DNA of 64,000 nucleotides from an uncultured Eubacteriales bacterium. GTDB lineage: Bacteria; Bacillota; Clostridia; Lachnospirales; Bianqueaceae. Positions 42,452 to 50,098 of this stretch are shown in pieces. The position numbers were made by a program, and so were the translations under genes. The stretch spans positions 1 to 64,000 of the forward strand of contig OMYN01000007.1 in the NCBI GenBank assembly GCA_900315265.1, given 5' to 3'. The notes below the pieces were generated by a model. That model was not told the origin of the DNA. It made no database searches and worked only from the letters and a program-made list of their open reading frames with translations. How positions within the stretch are numbered: the first letter of the stretch is position 1; every line of letters starts with the position of its first letter.

Positions 42452-43450
42452 TTGAAATTCTGGAAATATTTTGGAAAAAGAGCTTTGACCTGGCTGCTTA
42501 CTATCTGGATCGGCGTAACATTCATCTTCTTTATCCCTCGTATGTTCCCGTCAGATCCTGTTGAGACCATGATTGGTCAGATTACAGCCCGCTCTGGCTC
42601 TATGGACCCGACCGCTCTTGAAGCGATGCGTCATTCCCTTCGCGTTCAGTTCGGCCTCGAAGGTTCACTTTTACAACAGTATGGTTCCTATCTTTGGAAG
42701 GGACTTCTGCATTTTGATTTTGGTCCGTCATTGATGAGTTATCCGACACCTGCCGGTGAGATCGTCGGGACTTATATGCCTTATACGGTCGGCCTGTGCA
42801 CCGTTTCCACTATCCTGGCTTGGATCATCGGAAACGCTATCGGTCTTCTTGCAGGTTTCCGTAAAGATAAAAAAATTTCGAAAATTCTTGAGGGTATTGC
42901 GATCGTTATTTACCCGATTCCTTATTATATAGTCGCTCTGGTATTTCAGATCGTCTTCGCTTTTATTTTAGGATGGTTCCCGATCACGACCACTATCAAT
43001 AACATGGCTGGATTCGGAACCTGGCTTGCTTCTCTTCTCAGAGCATCTGTTCTTCCTATGCTCTCCATGCTGCTGGTAAGCACCGGATGGTGGATCATTT
43101 CCATGAAATCCCTGTCCTCCAACGTTGCAGAAGAAGACTTCGTTCAGTATGCCCGTTATCGTGGCCTTTCCGAAGGTAAGATCGGCAGAAGCTATGTTCT
43201 GAAGAACACGATTCTTACTCAGATCACGGCGCTGGCATTGAGCTTGGGCGGCGTATTCAACGGCTCCATTATGACCGAGGTAATTTTCGGATATCCCGGA
43301 GTCGGCAAACTGATCCAGAAAGCCATCACCATGTCGGATTACAACATGATCCTGGCTACGATCACTATTTCCATCATCGCGATTTCTACTATGACATTTA
43401 TCGTGGATCTGATTCTGCCGCTCTTTGATCCGCGTATTCGTTACGCGTAA
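42452..43450 (+). CDS. Dpp/Opp-type ABC permease, DppB-like
   Basis: The protein is 332 aa with six hydrophobic segments. RRALTWLLTIWIGVTFIF-like N-terminus (KRALTWLLTIWIGVTF) and VQYARYRGLSEGKIGRSYVLKNTIL, in parts the EAA loop, fit DppB/OppB. It forms half of the membrane channel. TTG 42452 lies at suitable distance from AAAGGA, while GTG 42443 is only two bases from it; either start is possible. The gene ends with the RIRYA motif that is usual for this family, and the second permease follows 14 bases later. Confidence 0.9.
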   Translation: MKFWKYFGKRALTWLLTIWIGVTFIFFIPRMFPSDPVETMIGQITARSGSMDPTALEAMRHSLRVQFGLEGSLLQQYGSYLWKGLLHFDFGPSLMSYPTPAGEIVGTYMPYTVGLCTVSTILAWIIGNAIGLLAGFRKDKKISKILEGIAIVIYPIPYYIVALVFQIVFAFILGWFPITTTINNMAGFGTWLASLLRASVLPMLSMLLVSTGWWIISMKSLSSNVAEEDFVQYARYRGLSEGKIGRSYVLKNTILTQITALALSLGGVFNGSIMTEVIFGYPGVGKLIQKAITMSDYNMILATITISIIAISTMTFIVDLILPLFDPRIRYA

Positions 43451-43464
43451 GGAGGCCAGCAGAA

Positions 43465-44307
43465 ATGAAATTCGCAAAATTCTGGAAAAATTCCAATGCG
43501 AGGGTACATGTTGGTTTCGTCATCACCTGTATCTTCATCATAATTGGTTTTGTAGTTTTCTATTTCCCGCACATCAATCCTTTTACATTTAACTCCTATG
43601 CAAATAACCTGAATCCTTCACCCCAGCATTGGCTGGGTACGACGGCCATGGGCCAGGATGTTGTATGGCTTCTGATCGAGGCCATTCATAATTCACTCTG
43701 CATTGGTGTTACCGTAGCCTTCCTGGGTACTGTTGTCGGTGTATTTGTCGGACTGTTAGCCGGTTTCTCAGGCGGTGCGCTGGACCGTGTCCTTTCGACT
43801 ATTACCGATACCTTCATCGTTATTCCTTCTCTGCCGATCCTGATTCTTATGACCGCGCTGATGAAAGGAACGATGACCTGGTTCGTAATGGCCCTGGTAC
43901 TGGCAATGTTCGCCTGGGCTTGGCCGAGCCGTCAGATCCGTTCTATGGCGCTTTCCATGCGTGAGCGTGACTTTATCCGTACAGCGGAGTTCTCCGGCGA
44001 GAACCGTGTTCAGATCATTGCGACCGAGGTACTGCCTTATGTTCTGTCCTGGTCTCTTTCCAACTTCATGAACGCCGTTCTGAACGCGATCGCCTCCGAG
44101 TCTTCTCTGGCAGTTCTGGGTCTTTCACCTGCAAACCTGGTTTCCTTAGGTAATATGATCAACTGGGCCATGGCTAAAAACGCCATCTTCCAGAAACGGT
44201 ACTTCTGGATCTTCGCACCTATCGGTGCGACGATCATCATGTTCGTTGGACTGTTCTTACTGATCACCGGTTATAACGATTATCTGCAGGCAAGGAGGGG
44301 AAGGTAA
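43465..44307 (+). CDS. Dpp/Opp-type ABC permease, DppC-like
   Basis: The protein is 280 aa with six membrane segments. QHWLGTTAMGQDVVWLLIEAIHNSL, in parts the LGTD.xGrD segment, and the EAA loop REFIRTAEFSGENRVQIIATEVLP-like RDFIRTAEFSGENRVQ identify a DppC/OppC protein. It pairs with the preceding permease. RBS is AAGGAGG. The tail ends in a Arg-rich stretch. The ATPase gene begins five bases later. Confidence 0.9.
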   Translation: MKFAKFWKNSNARVHVGFVITCIFIIIGFVVFYFPHINPFTFNSYANNLNPSPQHWLGTTAMGQDVVWLLIEAIHNSLCIGVTVAFLGTVVGVFVGLLAGFSGGALDRVLSTITDTFIVIPSLPILILMTALMKGTMTWFVMALVLAMFAWAWPSRQIRSMALSMRERDFIRTAEFSGENRVQIIATEVLPYVLSWSLSNFMNAVLNAIASESSLAVLGLSPANLVSLGNMINWAMAKNAIFQKRYFWIFAPIGATIIMFVGLFLLITGYNDYLQARRGR

Positions 44308-44312
44308 GACCT

Positions 44313-45287
44313 ATGATTAAAATTGATAACCTGTCCACTTCTTATGAAACGATGGACGGAGACGTTCATGTTTTAAATGACCTGAACTTTACGATTAACG
44401 ACAATGAGATCTTCGGAATTGCCGGTGAGTCCGGATGCGGTAAGACGACTCTTCTGAAAGCCCTGTACGATCTGGTTTATTACCCCTTAAAGATCGATAA
44501 AGGCAAGATTACATTGAGCGGAACGAAGAACGGAAAAGAATTCAGCTATGATTCCGGAGAGATCCGTAAAGCATGGTGGAATAACATTTCTTATGTTCCT
44601 CAGGCTGCCCAGTCTGTACTGGATCCTATTTCCCGTCTGAAAAAACAGTTCCTGGATTCCATTCCCAAGGAAGACAAGCATAATGAGACCGAGCAGCAAA
44701 CTCTGGAAAGAGTCGGAAAATATCTGGAACAGCTGAGTCTGTCTCCTGATATTCTGGAAGCATATCCTTTCCAGCTGTCCGGCGGTATGAGACAGCGTGC
44801 CATCATTGCGCTGGCTACCTTCATGAGCCCCAACGTTGTTCTGGCTGATGAGCCTACTACGGCGCTGGATGTAGTTGTTCAAAAGGGTATCCTGCTGATG
44901 CTGATGGATCTGCAGAAGACCCTGAAGAATACGATCGTTATCGTAAGCCATGATATGGGTGTTCATTATCAGATCACCGATCGTATGGCTATCATGTATT
45001 CCGGAAGCATTTCTGAGATCGGTAAGACGGAGGATATTTTCGAGCATCCTATCCATCCTTACACGCAGGGACTGGTAGCAGCCCTTCCCCGTGTTGGTGA
45101 TAAGAGTGCAAAAGAAGGCATCCCCGGACGTCCGCCGGCTTTAAAGAATCCTCCCAAAGGCTGCCGTTTCGCTCCTCGCTGCCCCTATGCGACCGATCGC
45201 TGCAGAAGCGAAGTTCCGGTATTCAGAGAGTACCTGCCGGGCCGCTTTGCTGCCTGCCATAAATTGGAAGAGGAGGGTGTAAAATAA
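44313..45287 (+). CDS. Dpp/Opp-type ABC ATPase, DppD-like
   Basis: The protein is 324 aa. Walker A GESGCGKTT is near residue 37-45, the signature LSGGMRQR near 155-162 and Walker [13 protein letters not shown] near 175-186; SHDMG is the switch His. The C-terminal oligopeptide/HPY region has Cys residues in GCRFAPRCPYATDRC and AACH. Similar Cys clusters in some DppD proteins hold an Fe-S cluster. It starts five bases after the permease gene and its stop overlaps the start of the next ATPase gene by one base. Confidence 0.92.
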   Translation: MIKIDNLSTSYETMDGDVHVLNDLNFTINDNEIFGIAGESGCGKTTLLKALYDLVYYPLKIDKGKITLSGTKNGKEFSYDSGEIRKAWWNNISYVPQAAQSVLDPISRLKKQFLDSIPKEDKHNETEQQTLERVGKYLEQLSLSPDILEAYPFQLSGGMRQRAIIALATFMSPNVVLADEPTTALDVVVQKGILLMLMDLQKTLKNTIVIVSHDMGVHYQITDRMAIMYSGSISEIGKTEDIFEHPIHPYTQGLVAALPRVGDKSAKEGIPGRPPALKNPPKGCRFAPRCPYATDRCRSEVPVFREYLPGRFAACHKLEEEGVK

Positions 45288-46294
45288 TGTCCGAAACTAC
45301 AACTGCAAATAAAAACCTTCTTCTGGATATCCAGGGAGTTACCAAGATCTTCCGTATCGGAGGAATGATCCGTGGTAAAAAGATGACAGCCATCGATAAC
45401 GTGTCTCTGCAGATCACGGCGGAGAGACCGGTCATCCTGTCTATCGTAGGTGAGTCCGGATGCGGAAAATCTACTCTGTGCAAGATGGTCCTCCGCATTC
45501 ATAAACCGGATGGCGGCGACATCGTTCTTGACGGCAGAAAGTATTCCGATAAAAAGTCCTATAAAAAGAAGGAATTCATGAAGGAAGTTCAGCCTATCTT
45601 CCAGAACCCTTATGAATCCTTCTCCGCCCGTAAAGCTGTCGATACTTACCTTTACAATACTGCCCTTCATTTCGGAACGGCTAAGAACAAGAAAGAGGCT
45701 ATGGAGGCGGCTGATGACGCCCTCAAAAATGTAGGTATGTCTCTTGATGTCGTTAAGGGTAAGTTCTCTGCACAGTTTTCCGGCGGTGAGCTGCAGCGTA
45801 TCTCTATCGCGCGTGCCCTTATCACTCGTCCTAAGCTGATCATTGCCGATGAGCCTGTTGCAGCCGTTGACGCGTCCATGAAGATGAACATCGTCAACCT
45901 TTTCAAAGAGCTGAAAGATAAGTATAATATCTCCTTCATCTACATTACTCACGATCTTTCTACTGCCTACTATGTATCTGATTACATCGCTACGCTGTAC
46001 CGCGGCCAGGAGATCGAGTATGGTCCTGCTAAGGAATTGATGGATCATCCGGCTCATCCTTATACGCAGCTGCTGCTTGATTCCATTCCGCGTATCGGCG
46101 ATAAATGGAATGAAAACGACAGTATGGCCCTGCCGGATATCGAGACAAAAGAATTTGCCATCAATTACTGCAAGTATGCTCCCCGCTGCCCGTATGCGAC
46201 GGACGAGTGCAAAAAAGGTCGTCCTGCTATGAAGGATATCGGAAAAGGCAGAAAGGTTGCCTGCTTCCATCCTTTGTATACGGAAAAAGCATAA
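45287..46294 (+). CDS. Dpp/Opp-type ABC ATPase, DppF-like
   Basis: The protein is 335 aa. It has Walker [10 protein letters not shown], signature FSGGELQR and Walker B LIIADEPVAAVD, with THDLS as the switch. The C-terminus again has a Cys-rich segment, YCKYAPRCPYATDEC and ACFH. It is the second ATPase of the importer. It ends the operon; a strong hairpin follows. The order binding protein, B, C, D, F is the classic one. Confidence 0.92.
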   Translation: MSETTTANKNLLLDIQGVTKIFRIGGMIRGKKMTAIDNVSLQITAERPVILSIVGESGCGKSTLCKMVLRIHKPDGGDIVLDGRKYSDKKSYKKKEFMKEVQPIFQNPYESFSARKAVDTYLYNTALHFGTAKNKKEAMEAADDALKNVGMSLDVVKGKFSAQFSGGELQRISIARALITRPKLIIADEPVAAVDASMKMNIVNLFKELKDKYNISFIYITHDLSTAYYVSDYIATLYRGQEIEYGPAKELMDHPAHPYTQLLLDSIPRIGDKWNENDSMALPDIETKEFAINYCKYAPRCPYATDECKKGRPAMKDIGKGRKVACFHPLYTEKA

Positions 46295-46376
46295 CCAGAA
46301 ACGGTTATGCAGTCCGAATACCGCAATGCGAATCCACAAAGCGGTGCAATAAATCGAATTCCAGAATTTCACATCC

Positions 46377-46416
46377 CGACAAGAGGAGCTGTCTAAATAG
46401 ACAGCCCCTCTTGTCG
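46377..46416. terminator. Hairpin between converging importer operon and histidine kinase gene
   Basis: CGACAAGAGG pairs with CCTCTTGTCG and an inner GCTGTCT with AGACAGC, giving an almost continuous 17-bp stem with a 4-base loop. It is followed by TATATAT and not by a clean T run, so termination strength is uncertain. Confidence 0.6.
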
Positions 46417-46433
46417 TATATATATGAAATCTT

Positions 46434-47735
46434 TTAATTCCTTGCTATCGTAAAAGTAAAAGTCGTCCCTTCTTTTTGACTGCTGGTACAAGTCAGCGTT
46501 CCATGGTTTTGGTCGGCGATGCTTTTGGCTATAGAAAGCCCTAAGCCAAAACCTGAGCTTTTACCGCTGGACGTTCGGGAAGGATCCGCGCGGTAAAACC
46601 GTTCAAAAATATGAGGAAGATCCTGAGCTGAAATTAGTTTGCCGAAATTTGTCACGGAAAAAGATAGCATTTCCTTTCCCTTTTTATTTTTCGAAGAAGA
46701 CAGTCTCACATTTATAGAAGTCCCCTTCTCACCGTATTTTAATGCATTGTCTAGCAGGATATGGATCAGCTGCTTGATCATATCCACGTCGTAAACGGCA
46801 AAGCAATCATCCTGAACGGAAGATTCGATCGACATGCCGCCTTCAAAAGCGACCGGTTCGAACGTTAAAACGCTGGACTGGACAAGGTTGGATAAATTAT
46901 CTCTGACCGGAACCAAAGGCATTTTATCGGCATCTTCTTTTGCAAGAAAGAGCATATCGTTAATAAGCTTTTTCATCCTTTCCCCTTCATCCCGGGTGGA
47001 AAGGAGCCACTGCTGCTGGCTTTTGACCGCTTCGTCAAGGTGATGCATCATGATCTGATTGTTAGCCATTATAACGGATAAGGGAGTTTTCAGTTCATGG
47101 GAGGCATCTGCGGTAAATTGTTTTTGTCTTTCGTAGGAACGCTGTACTGGTTTTACGGCAATCGATGCTAAAAAGTGACAAACAACATAGAGGATGATCA
47201 GGACCGGGATGATGATAAGGGCCGCGCTGATCAAGAGGGAGCGAACGGGCTGAGTCAGATTGGAAGAGGAAATAAAAGCGATCCTGGTGCTTTGATCTTC
47301 CATTTCTTTCTTTTCATAAATCAGATGGAGGGAAGCCAATTTGCCACTCATTTTATTGGATCCGAACGAAGAAGAAACCGCTTTATTAAGAGTATCGTCG
47401 CTGATCACGGCGTTTTGAGCATCCGTATCCGTGATCTGTCCCTGAGAGTCGACCGTAACGACAACGACCGGAATAAAGGGAGAATTATTATCCTCAGGCC
47501 GGTCCTGTCCCTCTTGTCCGGGCCCCATCATAGGCTCTCTTGTCTGGCTGTTGAGAGCCATTTCCAATGTCCTCTGGCAGTTGCGGAAATTGCTCCGATA
47601 AGTCGAGACTAAAAGCGCGGCCAGCACGGCCGCGATTACCATCGACACCATACCCATACAGATCCAGGTAAACCGCACCCGCATCTTGTCGATGACGGAG
47701 GAGGATCTGGCGGCGCCGCGAGTCTTTTTCTTCAT
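46434..47735 (-). CDS. Sensor histidine kinase
   Basis: The protein is 433 aa with two membrane helices (about 22-45 and 166-190) that frame an extracytoplasmic sensor of about 120 residues. The dimerisation domain holds the phosphorylated His213 in DASHELKTPLS, and the ATPase domain has LLDNALKYG (N box), PHIFERFYR (F box) and GFGLGLSIAK (G box). No HAMP domain is evident beyond the short KPVQRSYERQKQF region. It is one base downstream of its response regulator and divergent from the VTC/DUF4956/lipoprotein genes. The ligand is unknown; a Pro/Gly/Glu-rich stretch opens the sensor part. Confidence 0.93.
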   Translation of the reverse strand: MKKKTRGAARSSSVIDKMRVRFTWICMGMVSMVIAAVLAALLVSTYRSNFRNCQRTLEMALNSQTREPMMGPGQEGQDRPEDNNSPFIPVVVVTVDSQGQITDTDAQNAVISDDTLNKAVSSSFGSNKMSGKLASLHLIYEKKEMEDQSTRIAFISSSNLTQPVRSLLISAALIIIPVLIILYVVCHFLASIAVKPVQRSYERQKQFTADASHELKTPLSVIMANNQIMMHHLDEAVKSQQQWLLSTRDEGERMKKLINDMLFLAKEDADKMPLVPVRDNLSNLVQSSVLTFEPVAFEGGMSIESSVQDDCFAVYDVDMIKQLIHILLDNALKYGEKGTSINVRLSSSKNKKGKEMLSFSVTNFGKLISAQDLPHIFERFYRADPSRTSSGKSSGFGLGLSIAKSIADQNHGTLTCTSSQKEGTTFTFTIARN

Positions 47736-47736
47736 A

Positions 47737-48405
47737 TCATTCCTCCAGATGGTAGCCGACCCGTCTGACCATGGTGATCTGCACCTTGCTTCCTACAAAA
47801 GCGATTTTTTTCCTAAGGAAGGAAATATAGGCTTCCACATTATTGCCTTCGGCATCAGAATCGGGCCCCCACACCTTATTGATCAGTTCCTCTTTGGAAA
47901 CGATCGTCTCTTTGTGTGCCATCAGGATCTTGAGAACAAGAAATTCTTTCTGACTCAGAGACAGGCTTTTGGCGCCGCAGGAAAGCTCCATGGTCTCCAT
48001 ATTCAGTTCCAGATCACCGTACTGCATGGTATCCATGGTCACGTCACCGGTCCTCCGGCCTAAGGCGCGTACCCTGGCTAATAGTTCCTGCATTTCAAAA
48101 GGCTTGGTCATATAATCGTCCGCCCCGGAGTCCAGCCCCTCGATCTTATTGATCAGCTGATCCTTAGCGGTCAGCATCAGGACCGGTGTCTTCACGTGGT
48201 GGCTGCGCAGGCGCCGGACGACTTCAAAGCCGTCCATATAAGGCAGCATCACGTCCAGGATAATAACGTCAAAAGAGCCGGTAAGACCGTATTCAAGGCC
48301 GTCCCGTCCGTCATATACCACCGTGACCTGATGTTTTTCTTCTTTGAGGATCTGTCCGAGGGCGTCTGCCAGACGGGTCTCATCTTCCACGATTAAGACA
48401 TTCAT
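47737..48405 (-). CDS. OmpR-family response regulator
   Basis: The protein is 222 aa from ATG 48405, which lies 7 bases behind GGAGG. The receiver has acidic EDE near residue 8, the phosphoacceptor Asp51 (ILDVMLP), Thr in LTAKD and Lys in TKPF. The C-terminal winged helix includes LSLSQKEFLVLKILMAH, given in part, and EAYISFLRKKI with VRRVGYHLE. OmpR proteins bind tandem direct repeats about 10-11 bases apart; such a pair lies at 48530-48551 ahead of the divergent VTC gene. Confidence 0.95.
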   Translation of the reverse strand: MNVLIVEDETRLADALGQILKEEKHQVTVVYDGRDGLEYGLTGSFDVIILDVMLPYMDGFEVVRRLRSHHVKTPVLMLTAKDQLINKIEGLDSGADDYMTKPFEMQELLARVRALGRRTGDVTMDTMQYGDLELNMETMELSCGAKSLSLSQKEFLVLKILMAHKETIVSKEELINKVWGPDSDAEGNNVEAYISFLRKKIAFVGSKVQITMVRRVGYHLEE

Positions 48406-48435
48406 GACCAAACCTCCGTAATGTCGATATTATTC

Positions 48436-48465
48436 ATTATACAGTTCCTTTATCATAGAATGCAA
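48436..48465 (-). promoter_or_regulatory. Promoter of the two-component operon
   Basis: On the minus strand TTGCAT and a perfect TATAAT are 18 bases apart, 30 bases ahead of the regulator's start codon. Confidence 0.7.
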
Positions 48466-48529
48466 ACGACAGGGATCATCCCTGCTTTTAAGGCCGTCTT
48501 ACCTCTTCTTGAAGATAATCGGAAAAGCT

Positions 48530-48551
48530 GAAAGAAAACAGAAAGAAAAAC
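48530..48551. promoter_or_regulatory. Candidate response-regulator box (11-bp direct repeat)
   Basis: GAAAGAAAACA and GAAAGAAAAAC follow each other with an 11-base period in the divergent region. Behind them no strong -35/-10 pair is seen for the VTC gene, as would suit a promoter that depends on an activator. The link to the neighbouring regulator is inferred from position only. Confidence 0.35.
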
Positions 48552-48637
48552 TTTGTTTTTTTAAGATTCCTTTCAGAATGGGATCGTATCATGAAACTAT
48601 CAAACAGGAAGACACACCGATGAAAGGAGAGGCAGAG

Positions 48638-49402
48638 ATGGAGACCTTGAATCAAAGTCAGGAGATTTTCAAAAGAGTCGAGACCAAGTACCTTTTGAGC
48701 ACCGATCAGTATCGGTTCGTCAGCGGACGGATGGGACAGTATATGGAAGTGGATCAGTACGGTAAAGATACGATCAATTCCATTTATTTTGACACACCGG
48801 ATTACCAGATGATCCGCCGGTCGCTGGAGAAACCTTTATATAAGGAAAAGCTGAGGCTGAGGACTTACGGACAGGGAGCCTGTCAGGGGGACCCGTCCAA
48901 AATCGTTTACGCGGAAATCAAGAAAAAGTACAAGGGGATCGTATATAAAAGAAGGCAGCCGATCACGCAGGATCAGGCAGAAGAGTGGCTCTACCGGATG
49001 GGATCCAGGCCGCTGGACACGCAGATCGCCCGGGAGATCGACTATATGCTGGAGTTCTACCGTCCGCAGCCGGCCGTGTATATAGGGTGCGAAAGGATCG
49101 CCATGGCGGGAAAGGACGATCCCAACCTGAGAGCGACCTTTGATTTTGATATCCGTTACCGGACCGGGCAGCTGCGGCTTTCCCAGGGAAGCCTTGGAAA
49201 GTTTTTGATCGATCCGGAAGCAGTTCTTTTGGAGGTCAAGGTACCGGGGGCCATGCCCTTATGGATGGTACAGATACTGGAAGAAGCCGGGGCCCGTCAG
49301 ACTTCTTTCAGCAAATACGGGACCTATTATCGTAACGTCGTCTGCGGCAGGGAAGACCTCACGCAGCTCAATATCAATAAAAAGGAGTCACAGGCATGCT
49401 GA
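48638..49402 (+). CDS. VTC-domain (polyphosphate polymerase-like) protein
   Basis: The protein is 254 aa from ATG 48638, which follows AAAGGAGAGG; an in-frame start 129 bases earlier adds residues without similarity. The VTC tunnel domain is visible in FKRVETKYLL, YFDTPDY, EKLRLRTYG, AEIKKKYKGIVYKRR, VYIGCERIA and the end SFSKYGTYY. These place the basic and acidic residues that line the tunnel in yeast Vtc4, which makes polyphosphate from ATP. Bacterial homologues are mostly uncharacterised. No SPX domain and no membrane segment are present. Its stop overlaps the DUF4956 gene by 7 bases, and a divergent two-component system probably regulates it. Confidence 0.85.
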   Translation: METLNQSQEIFKRVETKYLLSTDQYRFVSGRMGQYMEVDQYGKDTINSIYFDTPDYQMIRRSLEKPLYKEKLRLRTYGQGACQGDPSKIVYAEIKKKYKGIVYKRRQPITQDQAEEWLYRMGSRPLDTQIAREIDYMLEFYRPQPAVYIGCERIAMAGKDDPNLRATFDFDIRYRTGQLRLSQGSLGKFLIDPEAVLLEVKVPGAMPLWMVQILEEAGARQTSFSKYGTYYRNVVCGREDLTQLNINKKESQAC

Positions 49403-50073
49403 ACAGTATTTTTACCACCACATCGACCGGAACGGTTACTCTTTCAAGTTTTCTTATCTGCGCGGGGATCGCGCTGCTGCTGGGCGCGCTGATCGCCTGG
49501 GCATATACGTATCGCAATCAGTATAAAAAAGGCTTTGTCGTAACCTTGGTCCTGCTGCCGGTCATGGTCCAGACCGTGATCTGCGTCGTAAACGGCAACC
49601 TGGGAGTAGGAGTCGCGGTAGCCGGTGCCTTCGGTCTGATCCGCTTCAGGTCTGCCGAAGGAGGCGGCCGCGAGATCGGATCCGTCTTCCTGGCCATGGC
49701 GGTAGGCCTGGCGCTGGGTATGGGCTACGCCCTTATGGCAGTCGTTGTAGCGCTGATCGTCAGCCTGGTCCAGGTAGCTTTGATGGCTTCCCCCCTGGCA
49801 AACGGCAAAAAGGGCGAGCAGGAGCTTAGGATCACCATTCCGGAAAATCTGGATTACAACGGGGCCTTTACCGACCTGTTTGCAACCTATACGTCCCACT
49901 GCAGCCGCAGCAAAGTAAAGACCACCAACATGGGAGCCATGTATGAACTTACCTACCAGGTCGTTCTTAAGGATCCCGATAAGGAAAAAGAATTTCTTGA
50001 CGTGATCCGCTGCCGCAACGGGAACCTGAACGTATCCCTGGGACGGATCGAGACTAAAGAAGAGCGGCTGTAA
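49396..50073 (+). CDS. DUF4956 membrane protein
   Basis: The protein is 225 aa. Four hydrophobic segments lie at about 17-38, 46-66, 70-84 and 92-128, with the AGAFGLIRFRSAEG motif typical of DUF4956 between the last two. The C-terminal 90 residues (from about 140) form a soluble domain with ITIPENLDYNG and YELTYQVVLKDP. DUF4956 proteins commonly stand beside VTC-domain proteins, and here the genes overlap. A membrane partner that anchors the polymerase or moves its product would fit. Function of the family is not established. Confidence 0.85.
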   Translation: MLNSIFTTTSTGTVTLSSFLICAGIALLLGALIAWAYTYRNQYKKGFVVTLVLLPVMVQTVICVVNGNLGVGVAVAGAFGLIRFRSAEGGGREIGSVFLAMAVGLALGMGYALMAVVVALIVSLVQVALMASPLANGKKGEQELRITIPENLDYNGAFTDLFATYTSHCSRSKVKTTNMGAMYELTYQVVLKDPDKEKEFLDVIRCRNGNLNVSLGRIETKEERL

Positions 50074-50098
50074 GACCATTTAGGAGGAGGATCGTCGA

